A stretch of 64,000 nucleotides of DNA from Thauera sedimentorum (GTDB lineage Bacteria; Pseudomonadota; Gammaproteobacteria; Burkholderiales; Rhodocyclaceae), in NCBI RefSeq assembly GCF_014489115.1, contig NZ_JACTAH010000001.1, forward strand, positions 1,860,001 through 1,924,000. The letters are read 5' to 3'. The notes below the pieces were generated by a model that did not search any database, was not told the origin of the DNA, and was given only the letters and a program-made list of their open reading frames with translations. How positions within the stretch are numbered: the stretch's first letter is position 1; every line of letters starts with the position of its first letter. The position numbers were made by a program, and so were the translations under genes. Positions 19,213-31,633 of the stretch are shown here, in pieces.

Positions 19213-19233
19213 TTTAAAGTTTCATTTTATATT
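19204..19233 (+). promoter_or_regulatory. Sigma-70 promoter of the small membrane protein gene
   Basis: TTGACT (19204-19209), 18 bp, TATATT (19228-19233), within a conspicuously AT-rich stretch of an otherwise GC-rich region. It probably drives the small membrane protein, DUF59 and nnrS genes together. Confidence 0.65.
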
Positions 19234-19269
19234 CCTCTTCAACGTCAACCACGTTCGAGAGGCCGCAGC

Positions 19270-19539
19270 ATGCAAACCGTTCAAGCTCCCGGTGCCGACG
19301 AGCATCCCTTTCCGCTGGATGCGACCCAGATCCTGATGCTGGGTCGCATGACGATGGCACTGACCGCTGCCGGATGCATCATCGCCGCCGTGATCGCCTA
19401 TCCGCTGGCCAACCACTTCTCCCTCGCCGGGCAGATCGCCGCGCACCTGGCCCTCCCGGTACTCGCTGCAGGCTTCAAACTCGGGTATGTTGCAAGGCAC
19501 GCCGCCCACCGCCATCTCGGCAACCTGAACGCCGGTTGA
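19270..19539 (+). CDS. Small two-helix membrane protein, unknown function
   Basis: An 89-residue protein. A polar N-terminus of ~25 residues precedes two hydrophobic helices (TMALTAAGCIIAAVIAYPLA and AAHLALPVLAAGFKLGYVA) and a short basic, His-rich tail (RHAAHRHLGNL). I do not recognise the family. The ATG at 19270 follows GAGAGG and lies ~40 bp after a clear promoter; the frame could open at 19204, but that codon lies in the -35 box. It is the first gene of a unit with DUF59 and nnrS, so a role in NO or Fe-S stress is possible. Confidence 0.75.
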   Translation: MQTVQAPGADEHPFPLDATQILMLGRMTMALTAAGCIIAAVIAYPLANHFSLAGQIAAHLALPVLAAGFKLGYVARHAAHRHLGNLNAG

Positions 19540-19575
19540 GGGCTCCACCCCTGCCGGCAGTCGCCGCCGCAGTCC

Positions 19576-19914
19576 ATGGAACAGGCCATGTCCAAAGAAC
19601 CTGCCTTCGACGAGAGCTTCATTCGTGATCTGCTGCGGCAGGTCATAGACCCCGAGGTCGGCATCAACATCGTCGACCTCGGACTGATCTACGGCATCGA
19701 CGTATCGCCCGAACTGGTCAGCATCCGCATGACGATGACTTCGCCCGCCTGCCCCATGGGGGAGATGATCCTCGACGACATCGACCGCGTGCTCGACGCC
19801 GCCTTGCCGAAGGAGATCCGCATCGATCTGGCGCTGGTGTGGGACCCACCATGGACACCGGAGCGCATGGATGGCAGCGCACGAGCGCACTTCGGCTGGA
19901 AGCCCGGCCACTGA
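19576..19914 (+). CDS. DUF59/MIP18 family metal-sulfur cluster assembly factor
   Basis: A 112-residue single-domain protein of the SufT/PaaD-N class. The conserved DPEVGINIVDLGLIYGI (25-41) and the TSPACPMGE loop with Cys59 are present. Such proteins help to mature Fe-S proteins. Near nnrS and nsrR, a role in repair or loading of NO-damaged Fe-S clusters (including NsrR) is a reasonable inference but not shown. An alternative start is the ATG at 19588. It lies 36 bp after the small membrane protein and 16 bp before nnrS. Confidence 0.9.
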   Translation: MEQAMSKEPAFDESFIRDLLRQVIDPEVGINIVDLGLIYGIDVSPELVSIRMTMTSPACPMGEMILDDIDRVLDAALPKEIRIDLALVWDPPWTPERMDGSARAHFGWKPGH

Positions 19915-19930
19915 ACTGACCGTCGCGCCC

Positions 19931-21025
19931 ATGCCGATCTCGTTTGGCCGCAATCCGCGGACCCGCATCCCGCTGCTCGTCCTAGGCATGCTGGCGCTCG
20001 TGTTTGGCCTCCTCGCGGGCTTGGCACGCTTGGGCATCGCCGTTCCCGCAAGCGGCGCCCAACTGGCCGGACTGCACGGGGCATTGCTCGTCTGCGGTTT
20101 CTTCGGCACGGTCATCAGCCTCGAGCGCGCAGTCGCGCTGGGCGACTCCTGGACCTATCTCGCGCCGGCAGCGTCGGGAGCCGGCGGCATCGCCTTGGTC
20201 GCCGGCGCCCCCCCTGTCGCCGCGCAATACTTGTTCATTCTGGCCGCGACACTCCTGGTTGCCGGCAGCATCCGGGTCGTACTGCGCCAATGCGCCTTGT
20301 TCACCGTCATGCTCGGCGCAGGCGCCCTCGCATGGCTGGCAGGCTGCCTGGTCTGGCTATCCACCGGTGCAGTCTCCGCTGCCGTTCCATGGTGGCTCAG
20401 CTTCCTGGTCCTCACCATCGCAGCCGAGCGGCTGGAGCTCACTCGGCTGATGCCGGTTCGTCCGGCATCCCGGCCGCTGTTCATCGCCATCAGCCTGACC
20501 ATTCTGGCAGGCGCAGTGGGCAGCGCATTCTCATCCACGCTCGGTCTGGGCGCGCTTGGCGCGGGGATGTTCGCCCTGGCATTGTGGCTGCTGCGCTATG
20601 ACATCGCGCGGCGCAACCTGCATCTGGATGGACTGGCGCGCTTCATCGCCTGGTGTCTGCTCGGCGGCTATGCATGGCTTGCGCTGGGCGGAGCACTGGC
20701 CCTGGCAGGCGCCTTCGTGCCCGGCGCCCCCCTGCGCGATGCCGCCATTCACGCGACCACGCTCGGCTTCGTGTTCTCCATGGTCTTCGGCCACGCACCC
20801 ATCATCTTTCCGGCGATCGTGCAGGTCCGCATTCCATACCTGAGGGCGTTCTATCTGCCTCTGCTCGCCCTGCATGCATCGCTGCTGGTGCGCATCATCG
20901 GCAACGTCTGGGAACGCATGGCCATTCAGCAGGTGGGAGCCATCGCCAACGCGCTGGTGCTCGCGCTATTCGTCGCGACGATGCTTGGCAGCGTGCTGCA
21001 CGGCCGGCGCAAGCGCAGGGGCTGA
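19931..21025 (+). CDS. nnrS: NnrS family heme/copper membrane protein
   Basis: A 364-residue polytopic protein with about twelve hydrophobic segments and the family block LAGLHGALLVCGFFGTVISLE plus MVFGHAPIIFPAIVQV, which carries His residues typical of NnrS. NnrS binds heme and copper, is induced by NO and protects cells from nitrosative stress in denitrifiers. I set the start at the ATG at 19931, 16 bp after the DUF59 gene; the frame extends upstream to 19871. Its last 60 bp overlap the 3' end of the convergent nsrR gene. Confidence 0.9.
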   Translation: MPISFGRNPRTRIPLLVLGMLALVFGLLAGLARLGIAVPASGAQLAGLHGALLVCGFFGTVISLERAVALGDSWTYLAPAASGAGGIALVAGAPPVAAQYLFILAATLLVAGSIRVVLRQCALFTVMLGAGALAWLAGCLVWLSTGAVSAAVPWWLSFLVLTIAAERLELTRLMPVRPASRPLFIAISLTILAGAVGSAFSSTLGLGALGAGMFALALWLLRYDIARRNLHLDGLARFIAWCLLGGYAWLALGGALALAGAFVPGAPLRDAAIHATTLGFVFSMVFGHAPIIFPAIVQVRIPYLRAFYLPLLALHASLLVRIIGNVWERMAIQQVGAIANALVLALFVATMLGSVLHGRRKRRG

Positions 21026-21478
21026 AGCACCGCGCGCGGCGGCCGGATGCAGGATCTGCGGGCCGAGCAGCGGCCTTTGTTCAGGCCCCAGCAGGTCGGC
21101 CAGCGTCGCCCGGTCGAGCACGGCCATGAAGGCATCGAGCGCCCCGGCAAGTATCCCCTTCAGCTGACAGGCCGGCGTCAGCAGGCAGCGGTTCTGCGGT
21201 CCGAAGCACTCCACGATGTCCTTGTTGCGCTCCGTCACCCGCACCACGTCGCCAACGACGATACGGGCGGGCTCGCGGGCCAGCCGCAGGCCTCCCCCCT
21301 TGCCGCGCAGCCCCTCGACGAAGCCGCTGCGGATGAGTTCGTTGGCGACCTTCATCAGATGGGAGCGCGAAACGTCGAGGCGGCCGGAAATCTCCGCGAT
21401 GGTCACCAGCCGATCGAGGTTGTTCCCGAGATAGATCAGAACACGCAGGGCATAGTCGGTGTGCTGGGTAAGGTGCAT
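20966..21478 (-). CDS. nsrR: NO-sensing Rrf2-family repressor NsrR
   Basis: A 170-residue Rrf2 regulator. It begins MHLTQHTDYALRVLIYLG and has the helix-turn-helix IAEISGRLDVSRSHLMKVAN and the wing RGKGGGLRLA, all NsrR-like. Cys91, Cys98 and Cys104 (in ECFGPQNRCLLTPACQLK) are the expected Fe-S ligands, and TLADLLGPEQRPLL matches the end of NsrR. NsrR represses NO-detoxification genes until NO destroys its cluster. Sites resembling its operator precede the neighbouring genes. It overlaps nnrS tail-to-tail by 60 bp; the C-terminal ~20 residues past the family end are Ala/Arg-rich. Confidence 0.9.
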   Translation of the reverse strand: MHLTQHTDYALRVLIYLGNNLDRLVTIAEISGRLDVSRSHLMKVANELIRSGFVEGLRGKGGGLRLAREPARIVVGDVVRVTERNKDIVECFGPQNRCLLTPACQLKGILAGALDAFMAVLDRATLADLLGPEQRPLLGPQILHPAAARGASAPALAPAVQHAAKHRRDE

Positions 21479-21598
21479 CGCTCAGCTCGGGGAAAGGGAT
21501 GGGGAGTCGCAGGCAAATGCCGCTGCCCGGCGGCCGGCATGCATCCTCGTCGGAGGACGGCAAGCTGTCATCGTACTTGACGGCAGCCCCTGACAAGA

Positions 21599-21626
21599 CA
21601 AAGCCCGGAACAGGTCCGGGCTTCAT
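21599..21626 (-). terminator. Hairpin terminator after tRNA-Thr
   Basis: On the minus strand AAGCCCGGA-CCTGT-TCCGGGCTTTGTCTTGTC: a stable 8-9 bp GC-rich stem followed by a T-rich run, starting ~10 nt after the tRNA 3' end. Confidence 0.75.
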
Positions 21627-21634
21627 GTGAAATC

Positions 21635-21710
21635 TGGTGGGTGCTGACGGGATCGAACCGCCGACATCCAGCTTGTAAGGCTAGCGCTCTACCAACTGAG
21701 CTAAGCACCC
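21635..21710 (-). tRNA. tRNA-Thr (anticodon TGT)
   Basis: A 76-nt cloverleaf with encoded CCA. The acceptor GGGTGCT pairs with AGCACCC, the D arm is TAGCTCAGTTGGTAGAGC and the T arm contains GGTTCGATCCC. The anticodon stem CTAGC/GCTGG (one G-U pair) encloses CTTGTAA, giving anticodon TGT for ACA/ACN codons. It lies between nsrR and hupB and is followed by its own terminator. Confidence 0.96.
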
Positions 21711-21730
21711 GCACCGCACTGGTTGCGGCG

Positions 21731-21759
21731 AGAGTACCGCGCCCAGACGAGCCCGTCAG
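21731..21759 (-). promoter_or_regulatory. Candidate promoter of tRNA-Thr
   Basis: On the minus strand CTGACG (21759-21754), 17 bp, TACTCT (21736-21731), ~20 bp upstream of the tRNA. The -35 overlaps the hupB stop region. Confidence 0.5.
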
Positions 21760-22028
21760 TTTACTGCATCTTTCAGGGCTTTGCCAGCGCGGAACTTGGG
21801 CACCTTGGCGGCCTTGATCTTGATGCTCTTGCCGGTGCGGGGGTTGCGTCCGGTACGCGCCGCGCGCTCACCGACGTAGAAAGTGCCGAATCCAACCAGA
21901 GTGACACTGTCATCTTTCTTCAGGGCCTGCTTGACGGCCGCAATGGCGGCATCGAGCGCCTTACCGGCGGCGGACTTGGAAATTTCGGCCTTGGCCGCGA
22001 TCTCGTCAATCAGTTCGGATTTATTCAC
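21756..22028 (-). CDS. hupB: HU-type DNA-binding protein (beta subunit type)
   Basis: A 90-residue histone-like protein starting [19 protein letters not shown] and containing [20 protein letters not shown], the beta-arm that inserts into the DNA minor groove, and ending [14 protein letters not shown] dimers bend and compact the nucleoid. It lies just downstream of lon in transcription order, as in E. coli (lon-hupB), but has its own strong promoter and is separated from lon by a terminator. Confidence 0.97.
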   Translation of the reverse strand: MNKSELIDEIAAKAEISKSAAGKALDAAIAAVKQALKKDDSVTLVGFGTFYVGERAARTGRNPRTGKSIKIKAAKVPKFRAGKALKDAVN

Positions 22029-22132
22029 TTATGCCCCCTCTTCGGATTCGAATGCAACACGATAAAAACGCGCAATCCCTGAGCCGGCGCGGCATTCAGG
22101 GCCATTCCAAATGCGTTGAAGCTTGCACCGGC

Positions 22133-22162
22133 TTTATAGCCCGCGCAATTCCGGCATGTCAA
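22133..22162 (-). promoter_or_regulatory. hupB: Strong sigma-70 promoter of hupB
   Basis: On the minus strand TTGACA (22162-22157, perfect) and TATAAA (22138-22133) with 18 bp between them. The leader to the hupB ATG is ~100 nt. Confidence 0.8.
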
Positions 22163-22200
22163 GGGTGTTACCGCCCAATATCCCGAACGTTACAAAGGAC

Positions 22201-22240
22201 GAAAAGAAAACGGCATGCGCCGGGTGGCCGCATGCCGTTT
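22201..22240 (-). terminator. Rho-independent terminator of lon
   Basis: On the minus strand a perfect 11-bp stem AACGGCATGCG / CGCATGCCGTT with a 9-nt loop, followed by TTCTTTTCG, ~25 nt after the lon stop. Confidence 0.85.
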
Positions 22241-22263
22241 CGATCCTCCAATGGTCAGAGGCG

Positions 22264-24684
<2,421 letters not shown>

Positions 24685-24708
24685 GTTATTTACCCTTTCC
24701 AAGACGCG

Positions 24709-24730
24709 TTGAGCCCAGATATGGGCTCAA
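24709..24730. terminator. Perfect 9-bp inverted repeat between clpX and lon
   Basis: TTGAGCCCA-GATA-TGGGCTCAA forms a perfect stem with a 4-nt loop, 32 nt past the clpX stop and ~25 nt before the lon ATG. There is no T-run, so it could be a weak terminator, attenuator or RNA processing hairpin. Confidence 0.55.
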
Positions 24731-24762
24731 GCGGTGATTTCAAGCAACGAGGGTGACAATGA

Positions 24763-26031
<1,269 letters not shown>

Positions 26032-26050
26032 GGTCTTCCTCGCTTGGCTC

Positions 26051-26689
26051 TCAGGAATCGGTGCGGCTGGTCAGCACCTGGTCGACCAGGCCGTACTCGA
26101 CGGCCGCAGTCGCCGACATGAAGTTGTCGCGATCGGTGTCCTTCTCGATCTGCTCGATCTTCTGACCGGTGTGCTTGGCCAGCATGTCGTTGAGCCGGCC
26201 GCGCAGGTAAAGGATCTCGCGGGCGTGGATCTCGATGTCCGAAGCCTGGCCCTGGAAGCCGCCCAGCGGCTGGTGAATCATCACCCGCGAGTTGGGCAGG
26301 CAGTAGCGCTTGCCCTTCTCCCCGGCCGCCAGCAGGAAGGCGCCCATGCTGGCCGCCTGGCCGATGCACAGGGTGCTGACGTTCGGCTTGATGAACTGCA
26401 TGGTGTCGTAGATCGCCATGCCGGCGCTCACCGAACCGCCGGGGGAATTGATGTAGAAATGGATGTCCTTGTCGGGGTTCTCCGACTCGAGGAAGAGCAG
26501 CTGAGCGACGATCAGGTTGGCGGTGACGTCGTTGACCGGGCCGACCAGGAACACCACCCGCTCCTTCAGGAGGCGCGAATAGATGTCGTAGGCGCGTTCG
26601 CCGCGCCCGCTCTGTTCGACCACCATCGGAACCAGGCCGAGACCGACCGGTTCCCAGGTGCTGCCATGCTGTGGTGTTCCGTTGTTCAT
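26051..26689 (-). CDS. clpP: ClpP protease subunit
   Basis: A 212-residue serine peptidase. The catalytic triad is visible: Ser114 in [10 protein letters not shown], His139 in [10 protein letters not shown] and Asp188 in KDTDRDNF. The first ~15 residues are the propeptide cleaved in the mature tetradecamer. It lies 18 bp after tig and 19 bp before clpX, almost certainly in one operon with both. Confidence 0.99.
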   Translation of the reverse strand: MNNGTPQHGSTWEPVGLGLVPMVVEQSGRGERAYDIYSRLLKERVVFLVGPVNDVTANLIVAQLLFLESENPDKDIHFYINSPGGSVSAGMAIYDTMQFIKPNVSTLCIGQAASMGAFLLAAGEKGKRYCLPNSRVMIHQPLGGFQGQASDIEIHAREILYLRGRLNDMLAKHTGQKIEQIEKDTDRDNFMSATAAVEYGLVDQVLTSRTDS

Positions 26690-26707
26690 CGCTCGCTCTT
26701 CCGCGGT

Positions 26708-28021
26708 TTAGGCCGCATTGCCCATCAGTTCGTCAAAAGACACCGCCTTGTCGGTGGTCTTGGCCTCAGCCACCGCCCAGGCGACGACGTTGTCCTCGAT
26801 CACCACCGCCTCGGCCTGCGCCAGGCGCTCCGGCTGGGCATAGTACCAGCGCACCAGTTCCGCCGGATCCTCGTAGCTCTGCGCCATCTCCTCGACCAGC
26901 GCACGGATCTGCTCCGGCTTGGCGTGCAGTTCCTTGGCCTTGACCAGCTCGGCCATGATCAGGCCCAGCTTGACGCGGCGCACCGCCTGGTCCATGAACC
27001 AGCTCGCGTTCACCGGGATGTCCTTGGTCTTCATGCCGCGGGCTTCCAGGTCACGCTTGGCGTTCTCGGCCAGCTGCTGGGCTTCGGCTTCGACCAGCGC
27101 CTTGGGCACCTCGATCGGGTTGGCCGCCAGCAGGGCTTCCATCACCTGTTCCTTCACCTTCGCCTGGATGCGGCGCTTCACTTCGCGCTCCAGGTTGGTC
27201 TTCACTTCCTCGCGCAGCTTTGCGACGTCGCCGTCGGCCACGCCCATCGCACGGGCGAAGTCGGCATCGACTTCCGGCAGGCGGGGCGCCTCGACCTTCT
27301 TCAGCGTCACTTCGAACTGCACCGTCTGGCCAGCCAGGTTGGCGGCGTGGTAGTCCTCAGGGAAGGTCATGTCGAAGGTCTTGCTCTCGCCTACCTTGAG
27401 ACCGCCCACCGCGTCCTCGAAATCCTTCAGCATCGCGCCGGCACCCAGCACGAAGGGGAAATCCTGTGCCTGGCCGCCTTCGAACACCTCGCCATCCTTG
27501 CGGCCGGTGAAGTCGATGCTCACCCGGTCACCGCTCTCGGCAGCCTTGTCGGCCGCTTCGAAGGTGGTGCGCTGCTTGCGCAGCACGTCCAGGGTCTTGT
27601 CGACTTCGGCATCGCCCACTTCCAGCACCGGACGCTCGATCTCGCTGTCCTTCAGCTCAGCCGGCACGATCTCGGGATAGACCTCGAACACCGCGGTGAA
27701 CTCCAGCGCTTCGCTGCTGCCCTCGCCCTCGGCCTGCTTCGGCTCGATGCGCGGGTAACCAGCCACACGCAAGTTCTGTTCCCGGACCTGCTCGACGAAA
27801 GCCTTTTCAACTGCAGCACCGATCGCCTCGGAGCGCGCCTGGGCACCGTGGGTCTGCTCGACGATCTTCATCGGCACCTTGCCCGGACGGAAGCCGGGCA
27901 TCTTCACGGAGCGGGCCATGCGCTTCAGGCGGGTGGCCACTTCCTGGTCGATGGCCGCCATCGGCACGGACATGTCGATACGGCGCTCGAGCGAGCTTTG
28001 CGATTCCTGGTTGGTTTGCAT
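26708..28021 (-). CDS. tig: Trigger factor, ribosome-bound chaperone/prolyl isomerase
   Basis: A 437-residue chaperone. The N-terminal ribosome-binding domain contains the signature PGFRPGKVP, the FKBP-type PPIase domain starts near residue 155 (GDRVSIDFTGRKDGEVFEGG), and the C-terminal helical arm domain completes it. It binds nascent chains at the ribosome exit. It is the first gene of the tig-clpP-clpX cluster; the 307-bp divergent gap to prkA holds its promoter, where a TAGAAT box (minus strand, 28139-28134) is a plausible -10. Confidence 0.98.
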   Translation of the reverse strand: MQTNQESQSSLERRIDMSVPMAAIDQEVATRLKRMARSVKMPGFRPGKVPMKIVEQTHGAQARSEAIGAAVEKAFVEQVREQNLRVAGYPRIEPKQAEGEGSSEALEFTAVFEVYPEIVPAELKDSEIERPVLEVGDAEVDKTLDVLRKQRTTFEAADKAAESGDRVSIDFTGRKDGEVFEGGQAQDFPFVLGAGAMLKDFEDAVGGLKVGESKTFDMTFPEDYHAANLAGQTVQFEVTLKKVEAPRLPEVDADFARAMGVADGDVAKLREEVKTNLEREVKRRIQAKVKEQVMEALLAANPIEVPKALVEAEAQQLAENAKRDLEARGMKTKDIPVNASWFMDQAVRRVKLGLIMAELVKAKELHAKPEQIRALVEEMAQSYEDPAELVRWYYAQPERLAQAEAVVIEDNVVAWAVAEAKTTDKAVSFDELMGNAA

Positions 28022-28328
28022 TAAATGATCCCTGAGAAGTCAATTGATTGCGTCCTTGCCGCGCTGCCGGACGGGTCTGACCGGAGCGGCGACTGGCCGG
28101 GAATGTGCGGACGCGTGTTGCGAACAAATTTCGATTCTAGCACAGCCCCGGGGCCTTCCTTCCAGCGTCCCCGCGGGCGGAGAATGCGTCACGGGCCGAT
28201 GCAAAAAGGTCCTCGCGGGGGCGGAACTCGCGACATGCCCCCCTATCTCATGAATGACGCGGACACAGCCGGACATGCGGCGGGCAAACCGCAGCACAGG
28301 CCGGCATCCACAACGGAGGAGCGGCGAC
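28022..28328. other. Divergent intergenic region tig / prkA (307 bp)
   Basis: No gene or RNA was recognised here. Besides a possible tig -10 (28134-28139), the prkA side has only a clear GGAGGAG ribosome binding site at ~28315. I could not identify a convincing prkA promoter; in enterobacteria its homologue yeaG is sigma-S dependent. Confidence 0.5.
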
Positions 28329-30251
28329 ATGAGCATCTTCAACGCGTACCAGACGCGCTTTGAATCGGCCCGTGAAGAAGAGATGTCCATCCAGGAGTAC
28401 CTGGAGCTTTGCAGGCACGATCGTTCAGCCTACGCGACCTCGGCGGAACGCATGCTGATGGCGATCGGCGAGCCGGAGCTGGTGGACACCCGCCTTGATC
28501 CGCGCCTGTCGCGCATCTTCTCCAACAAGGTGCTGCGCCTCTACCCGGCCTTCCGCGACTTCTACGGCATGGAGGAAGTCATCGAGCACATCGTGTCGTA
28601 CTTCCGACACGGCGCCCAGGGACTGGAGGAAAAGAAACAGATCCTCTACCTGCTCGGCCCGGTCGGCGGCGGCAAGTCCTCGCTGGCGGAAAAGCTCAAG
28701 AGCCTGATCGAGAAGGTGCCCTTCTACGCCATCAAAGGTTCGCCGGTGCACGAGTCCCCGCTGGGGCTGTTCGACCCCGAGGAGGACGGCGCGCTGCTCG
28801 AGGACGACTTCGGCATCCCGCGGCGCTATCTCAACACCATCATGAGCCCGTGGGCGGTCAAGCGCCTGCACGAGTTCGGCGGCGACATCACCAGGTTCCG
28901 CGTGGTCAAGCTGCGCCCCTCGGTACTGCGCCAGATCGCCGTGGCCAAGACCGAGCCGGGCGATGAGAACAACCAGGACATTTCCTCGCTGGTCGGCAAG
29001 ATCGACATCCGCAAGCTGGAGCAGTACTCGCAGGACGACCCGGACGCCTACAGCTACTCCGGCGGCCTGTGCCTGGCCAACCGCGGCCTGCTCGAATTCG
29101 TGGAGATGTTCAAGGCGCCGATCAAGGTGCTGCACCCGCTGCTCACCGCCACCCAGGAGGGCAACTACAAGGGCACCGAAGGCTTCGGCGCGATTCCCTT
29201 CGACGGCATCGTGATGGCGCACTCCAACGAGTCCGAGTGGGTGGCCTTCAAGAACAACAAGAACAACGAGGCCTTCCTCGACCGCATCTTCACCGTCAAG
29301 GTGCCCTACTGCCTGCGCGTGTCCGACGAGATCCGCATCTACGAGAAGCTGCTCACCAACAGCTCGCTGTCGGAAGCGCCCTGCGCGCCCGACACCCTGC
29401 GCATGATGGGACAGTTCGCCGTGCTCTCGCGCCTGAAGGAGCCGGAGAACTCCAGCATCTATTCCAAGATGCGGATCTACGACGGCGAGAACCTCAAGGA
29501 CACCGACCCCAAGGCGAAGAGTTTCCAGGAATACCGCGACTACGCCGGGGTGGACGAAGGCATGACCGGCCTGTCCACCCGCTTCGCCTTCAAGGTGCTG
29601 TCACGTGTATTCAACTTCGACCATCGCGAAGTCGCGGCCAACCCGGTGCACCTGATGTACGTACTCGAGCAGCAGATCGAGCAGGAGCAATACACCCCCG
29701 AAACCGAAGCGCGCTACCTGGGCTACATCAAGGAATTCCTCGCGCCACGCTACGCCGAGTTCATCGGCAAGGAGATCCAGACCGCCTACCTGGAGAGCTA
29801 TTCCGAGTACGGGCAGAACATCTTCGACCGCTACTGCACCTACGCCGACTTCTGGATCCAGGACCAGGAGTTCCGCGACCCCAACACCGGCGAGATCCTC
29901 GACCGCAACGCGCTCAACGACGAGCTGGAGAAGATCGAGAAGCCGGCCGGCATCAGCAACCCGAAGGACTTCCGCAACGAGGTGGTCAACTTCGTGCTGC
30001 GCGCGCGGGCCAAGAACGGCGGCAAGAACCCGAGCTGGACCAGCTACGAGAAGCTGCGCGGGGTGATCGAGAAGAAGATGTTCTCCAACACCGAGGACCT
30101 GCTGCCGGTGATCAGCTTCAACGCCAAGGCCAGCGCCGACGAGCAGAAGAAGCACCAGGACTTCGTCAATCGCATGATCGAGAAGGGCTACACCGAGAAG
30201 CAGGTGCGCCTGCTGTGCGAATGGTATCTGCGGGTGCGCAAGAGCACCTGA
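28329..30251 (+). CDS. prkA: PrkA family serine protein kinase (YeaG-like)
   Basis: A 640-residue protein with an N-terminal AAA-like domain (Walker A GPVGGGKSS, 110-118) and a C-terminal region distantly related to protein kinases, the PrkA/YeaG architecture. In E. coli YeaG works with YeaH in nitrogen-starvation and stationary-phase adaptation; in Bacillus PrkA affects sporulation, and an AAA+ protease activity has also been reported for the family. The frame opens at 28254, but the ATG at 28329 with GGAGGAG upstream begins the conserved MSIFNAYQTRFE. First gene of prkA-yeaH-spoVR. Confidence 0.97.
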   Translation: MSIFNAYQTRFESAREEEMSIQEYLELCRHDRSAYATSAERMLMAIGEPELVDTRLDPRLSRIFSNKVLRLYPAFRDFYGMEEVIEHIVSYFRHGAQGLEEKKQILYLLGPVGGGKSSLAEKLKSLIEKVPFYAIKGSPVHESPLGLFDPEEDGALLEDDFGIPRRYLNTIMSPWAVKRLHEFGGDITRFRVVKLRPSVLRQIAVAKTEPGDENNQDISSLVGKIDIRKLEQYSQDDPDAYSYSGGLCLANRGLLEFVEMFKAPIKVLHPLLTATQEGNYKGTEGFGAIPFDGIVMAHSNESEWVAFKNNKNNEAFLDRIFTVKVPYCLRVSDEIRIYEKLLTNSSLSEAPCAPDTLRMMGQFAVLSRLKEPENSSIYSKMRIYDGENLKDTDPKAKSFQEYRDYAGVDEGMTGLSTRFAFKVLSRVFNFDHREVAANPVHLMYVLEQQIEQEQYTPETEARYLGYIKEFLAPRYAEFIGKEIQTAYLESYSEYGQNIFDRYCTYADFWIQDQEFRDPNTGEILDRNALNDELEKIEKPAGISNPKDFRNEVVNFVLRARAKNGGKNPSWTSYEKLRGVIEKKMFSNTEDLLPVISFNAKASADEQKKHQDFVNRMIEKGYTEKQVRLLCEWYLRVRKST

Positions 30252-30367
30252 GTCCGGTCCGGCCACCACCACGCCCGGCCCCGATGGCCGAGCCCACGAC
30301 CACAGGCCACTGACATGGCCGGCGCCCCGTCCGCTCGGGGCGCCGGCCGGCAGCGCGGAGGGACTAC

Positions 30368-31633
30368 ATGGTCCGTATCATCGACAGGCGGTTCGACAGC
30401 AAGAACAAGAGCGCGGTCAACCGCCAGCGCTTCATGCGCCGTTTCCGCCAGCAGATCCGCCGCGCGGTGTCGGAGGCCATCCAGGGGCGCTCGATCCGCG
30501 ACCTGGACAACGGCGAGCAGGTATCGATCCCGGCCCGCGACCTGTCCGAACCGCACTTCCAGCACGGCAAGGGCGGCGTGCGCGAGCAGGTGTACGCGGG
30601 CAACGACCAGTTCACCTCGGGCGACCACGTCAAGCGCCCGCTCGAAGGCGGGGGCGGCAGCGGACAGGGCAAGGCCAGCAACGAAGGCGAGCACGAGGAC
30701 GATTTCGTCTTCCAGCTCTCGCGCGAGGAGTTCCTCGATCTGTTCTTCGACGACCTCGCGCTACCCAATCTGGTGCGCACCCAGTTGGCGCGCATCACCG
30801 ACTACAAGACCCGCCGCGCCGGCTTCACCGCCGACGGCACGCCGGCCAACATCAACATCGTGCGCTCGATGCGCGGCGCGCTCGGCCGCCGGCTGGCGCT
30901 GGGCGCACCGTGGAACGCCCGCCTGCGCGAGGCCCAGCGCGAACTCGACGAGCTGGTGGCCGGCGGCGGCGGAGACAGCGAGGAAGCGCGCACGCTGCGC
31001 GAGGAGATCGCCCGCCTGCGCGCGCGCATCGAGGGCATCCCCTTCATCGACAGCTTCGACCTGCGCTACAACAATCGCGTCAGGGTGCCGCTGCCCACCA
31101 CCAGCGCGGTGATGTTCTGCGTGATGGACGTCTCGGGCTCGATGGACGAGGAGAAGAAGTCCATCGCCAAGCGCTTCTTCATGCTGCTCTACCTCTTCCT
31201 CACCCGCAGCTACGAGCACATCGACGTGGTGTTCATCCGCCACCACACCGTGGCCAAGGAAGTGAACGAGGACGAGTTCTTCCACTCGCGCGAATCCGGC
31301 GGCACGGTGGTGTCCAGCGCGCTCAACCTGATGCACGAGATCATCGTCGAGCGCTACGCCGGCGGGCAGTGGAACATCTACGGCGCACAAGCCTCGGACG
31401 GCGACAACTGGGACAACGACTCGCCGGTGTGCCGCGAACTGCTGGACGAGGCCATCCTGCCCTGGTGCCAGCACTTCGCCTACATCGAGATCACCCCGGG
31501 CGAACCGCAGAACCTGTGGCGCGAATACGAACGCCTGCTCGGCGCCCACAAGAACTTCGCCATGCAGCGCATCGAGACGCCGGCCGACATCTACCCGGTA
31601 TTCCGCGAACTGTTCAAGAAGACTCTCGTATGA
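30368..31633 (+). CDS. yeaH: YeaH/YhbH family protein (DUF444) with VWA-type domain
   Basis: A 421-residue protein starting MVRIIDRRFDSKNKSAVNRQ. It has a central MIDAS-like site MDVSGSMDEEKK (Asp254 onward) in a von Willebrand A-type fold and FIRHHTVAKEVNEDEFF after it, as in YeaH and YhbH. It is the standard partner of PrkA. A Gly-rich linker (GGGGSGQGKASNEGE) lies near residue 95. It lies 116 bp after prkA and overlaps spoVR by 4 bp. Confidence 0.96.
   Translation: MVRIIDRRFDSKNKSAVNRQRFMRRFRQQIRRAVSEAIQGRSIRDLDNGEQVSIPARDLSEPHFQHGKGGVREQVYAGNDQFTSGDHVKRPLEGGGGSGQGKASNEGEHEDDFVFQLSREEFLDLFFDDLALPNLVRTQLARITDYKTRRAGFTADGTPANINIVRSMRGALGRRLALGAPWNARLREAQRELDELVAGGGGDSEEARTLREEIARLRARIEGIPFIDSFDLRYNNRVRVPLPTTSAVMFCVMDVSGSMDEEKKSIAKRFFMLLYLFLTRSYEHIDVVFIRHHTVAKEVNEDEFFHSRESGGTVVSSALNLMHEIIVERYAGGQWNIYGAQASDGDNWDNDSPVCRELLDEAILPWCQHFAYIEITPGEPQNLWREYERLLGAHKNFAMQRIETPADIYPVFRELFKKTLV

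Noticed and set aside
28022-28328. Possible small RNA or riboswitch between tig and prkA
   Set aside because: No conserved fold or terminator was visible; only promoter-like fragments.
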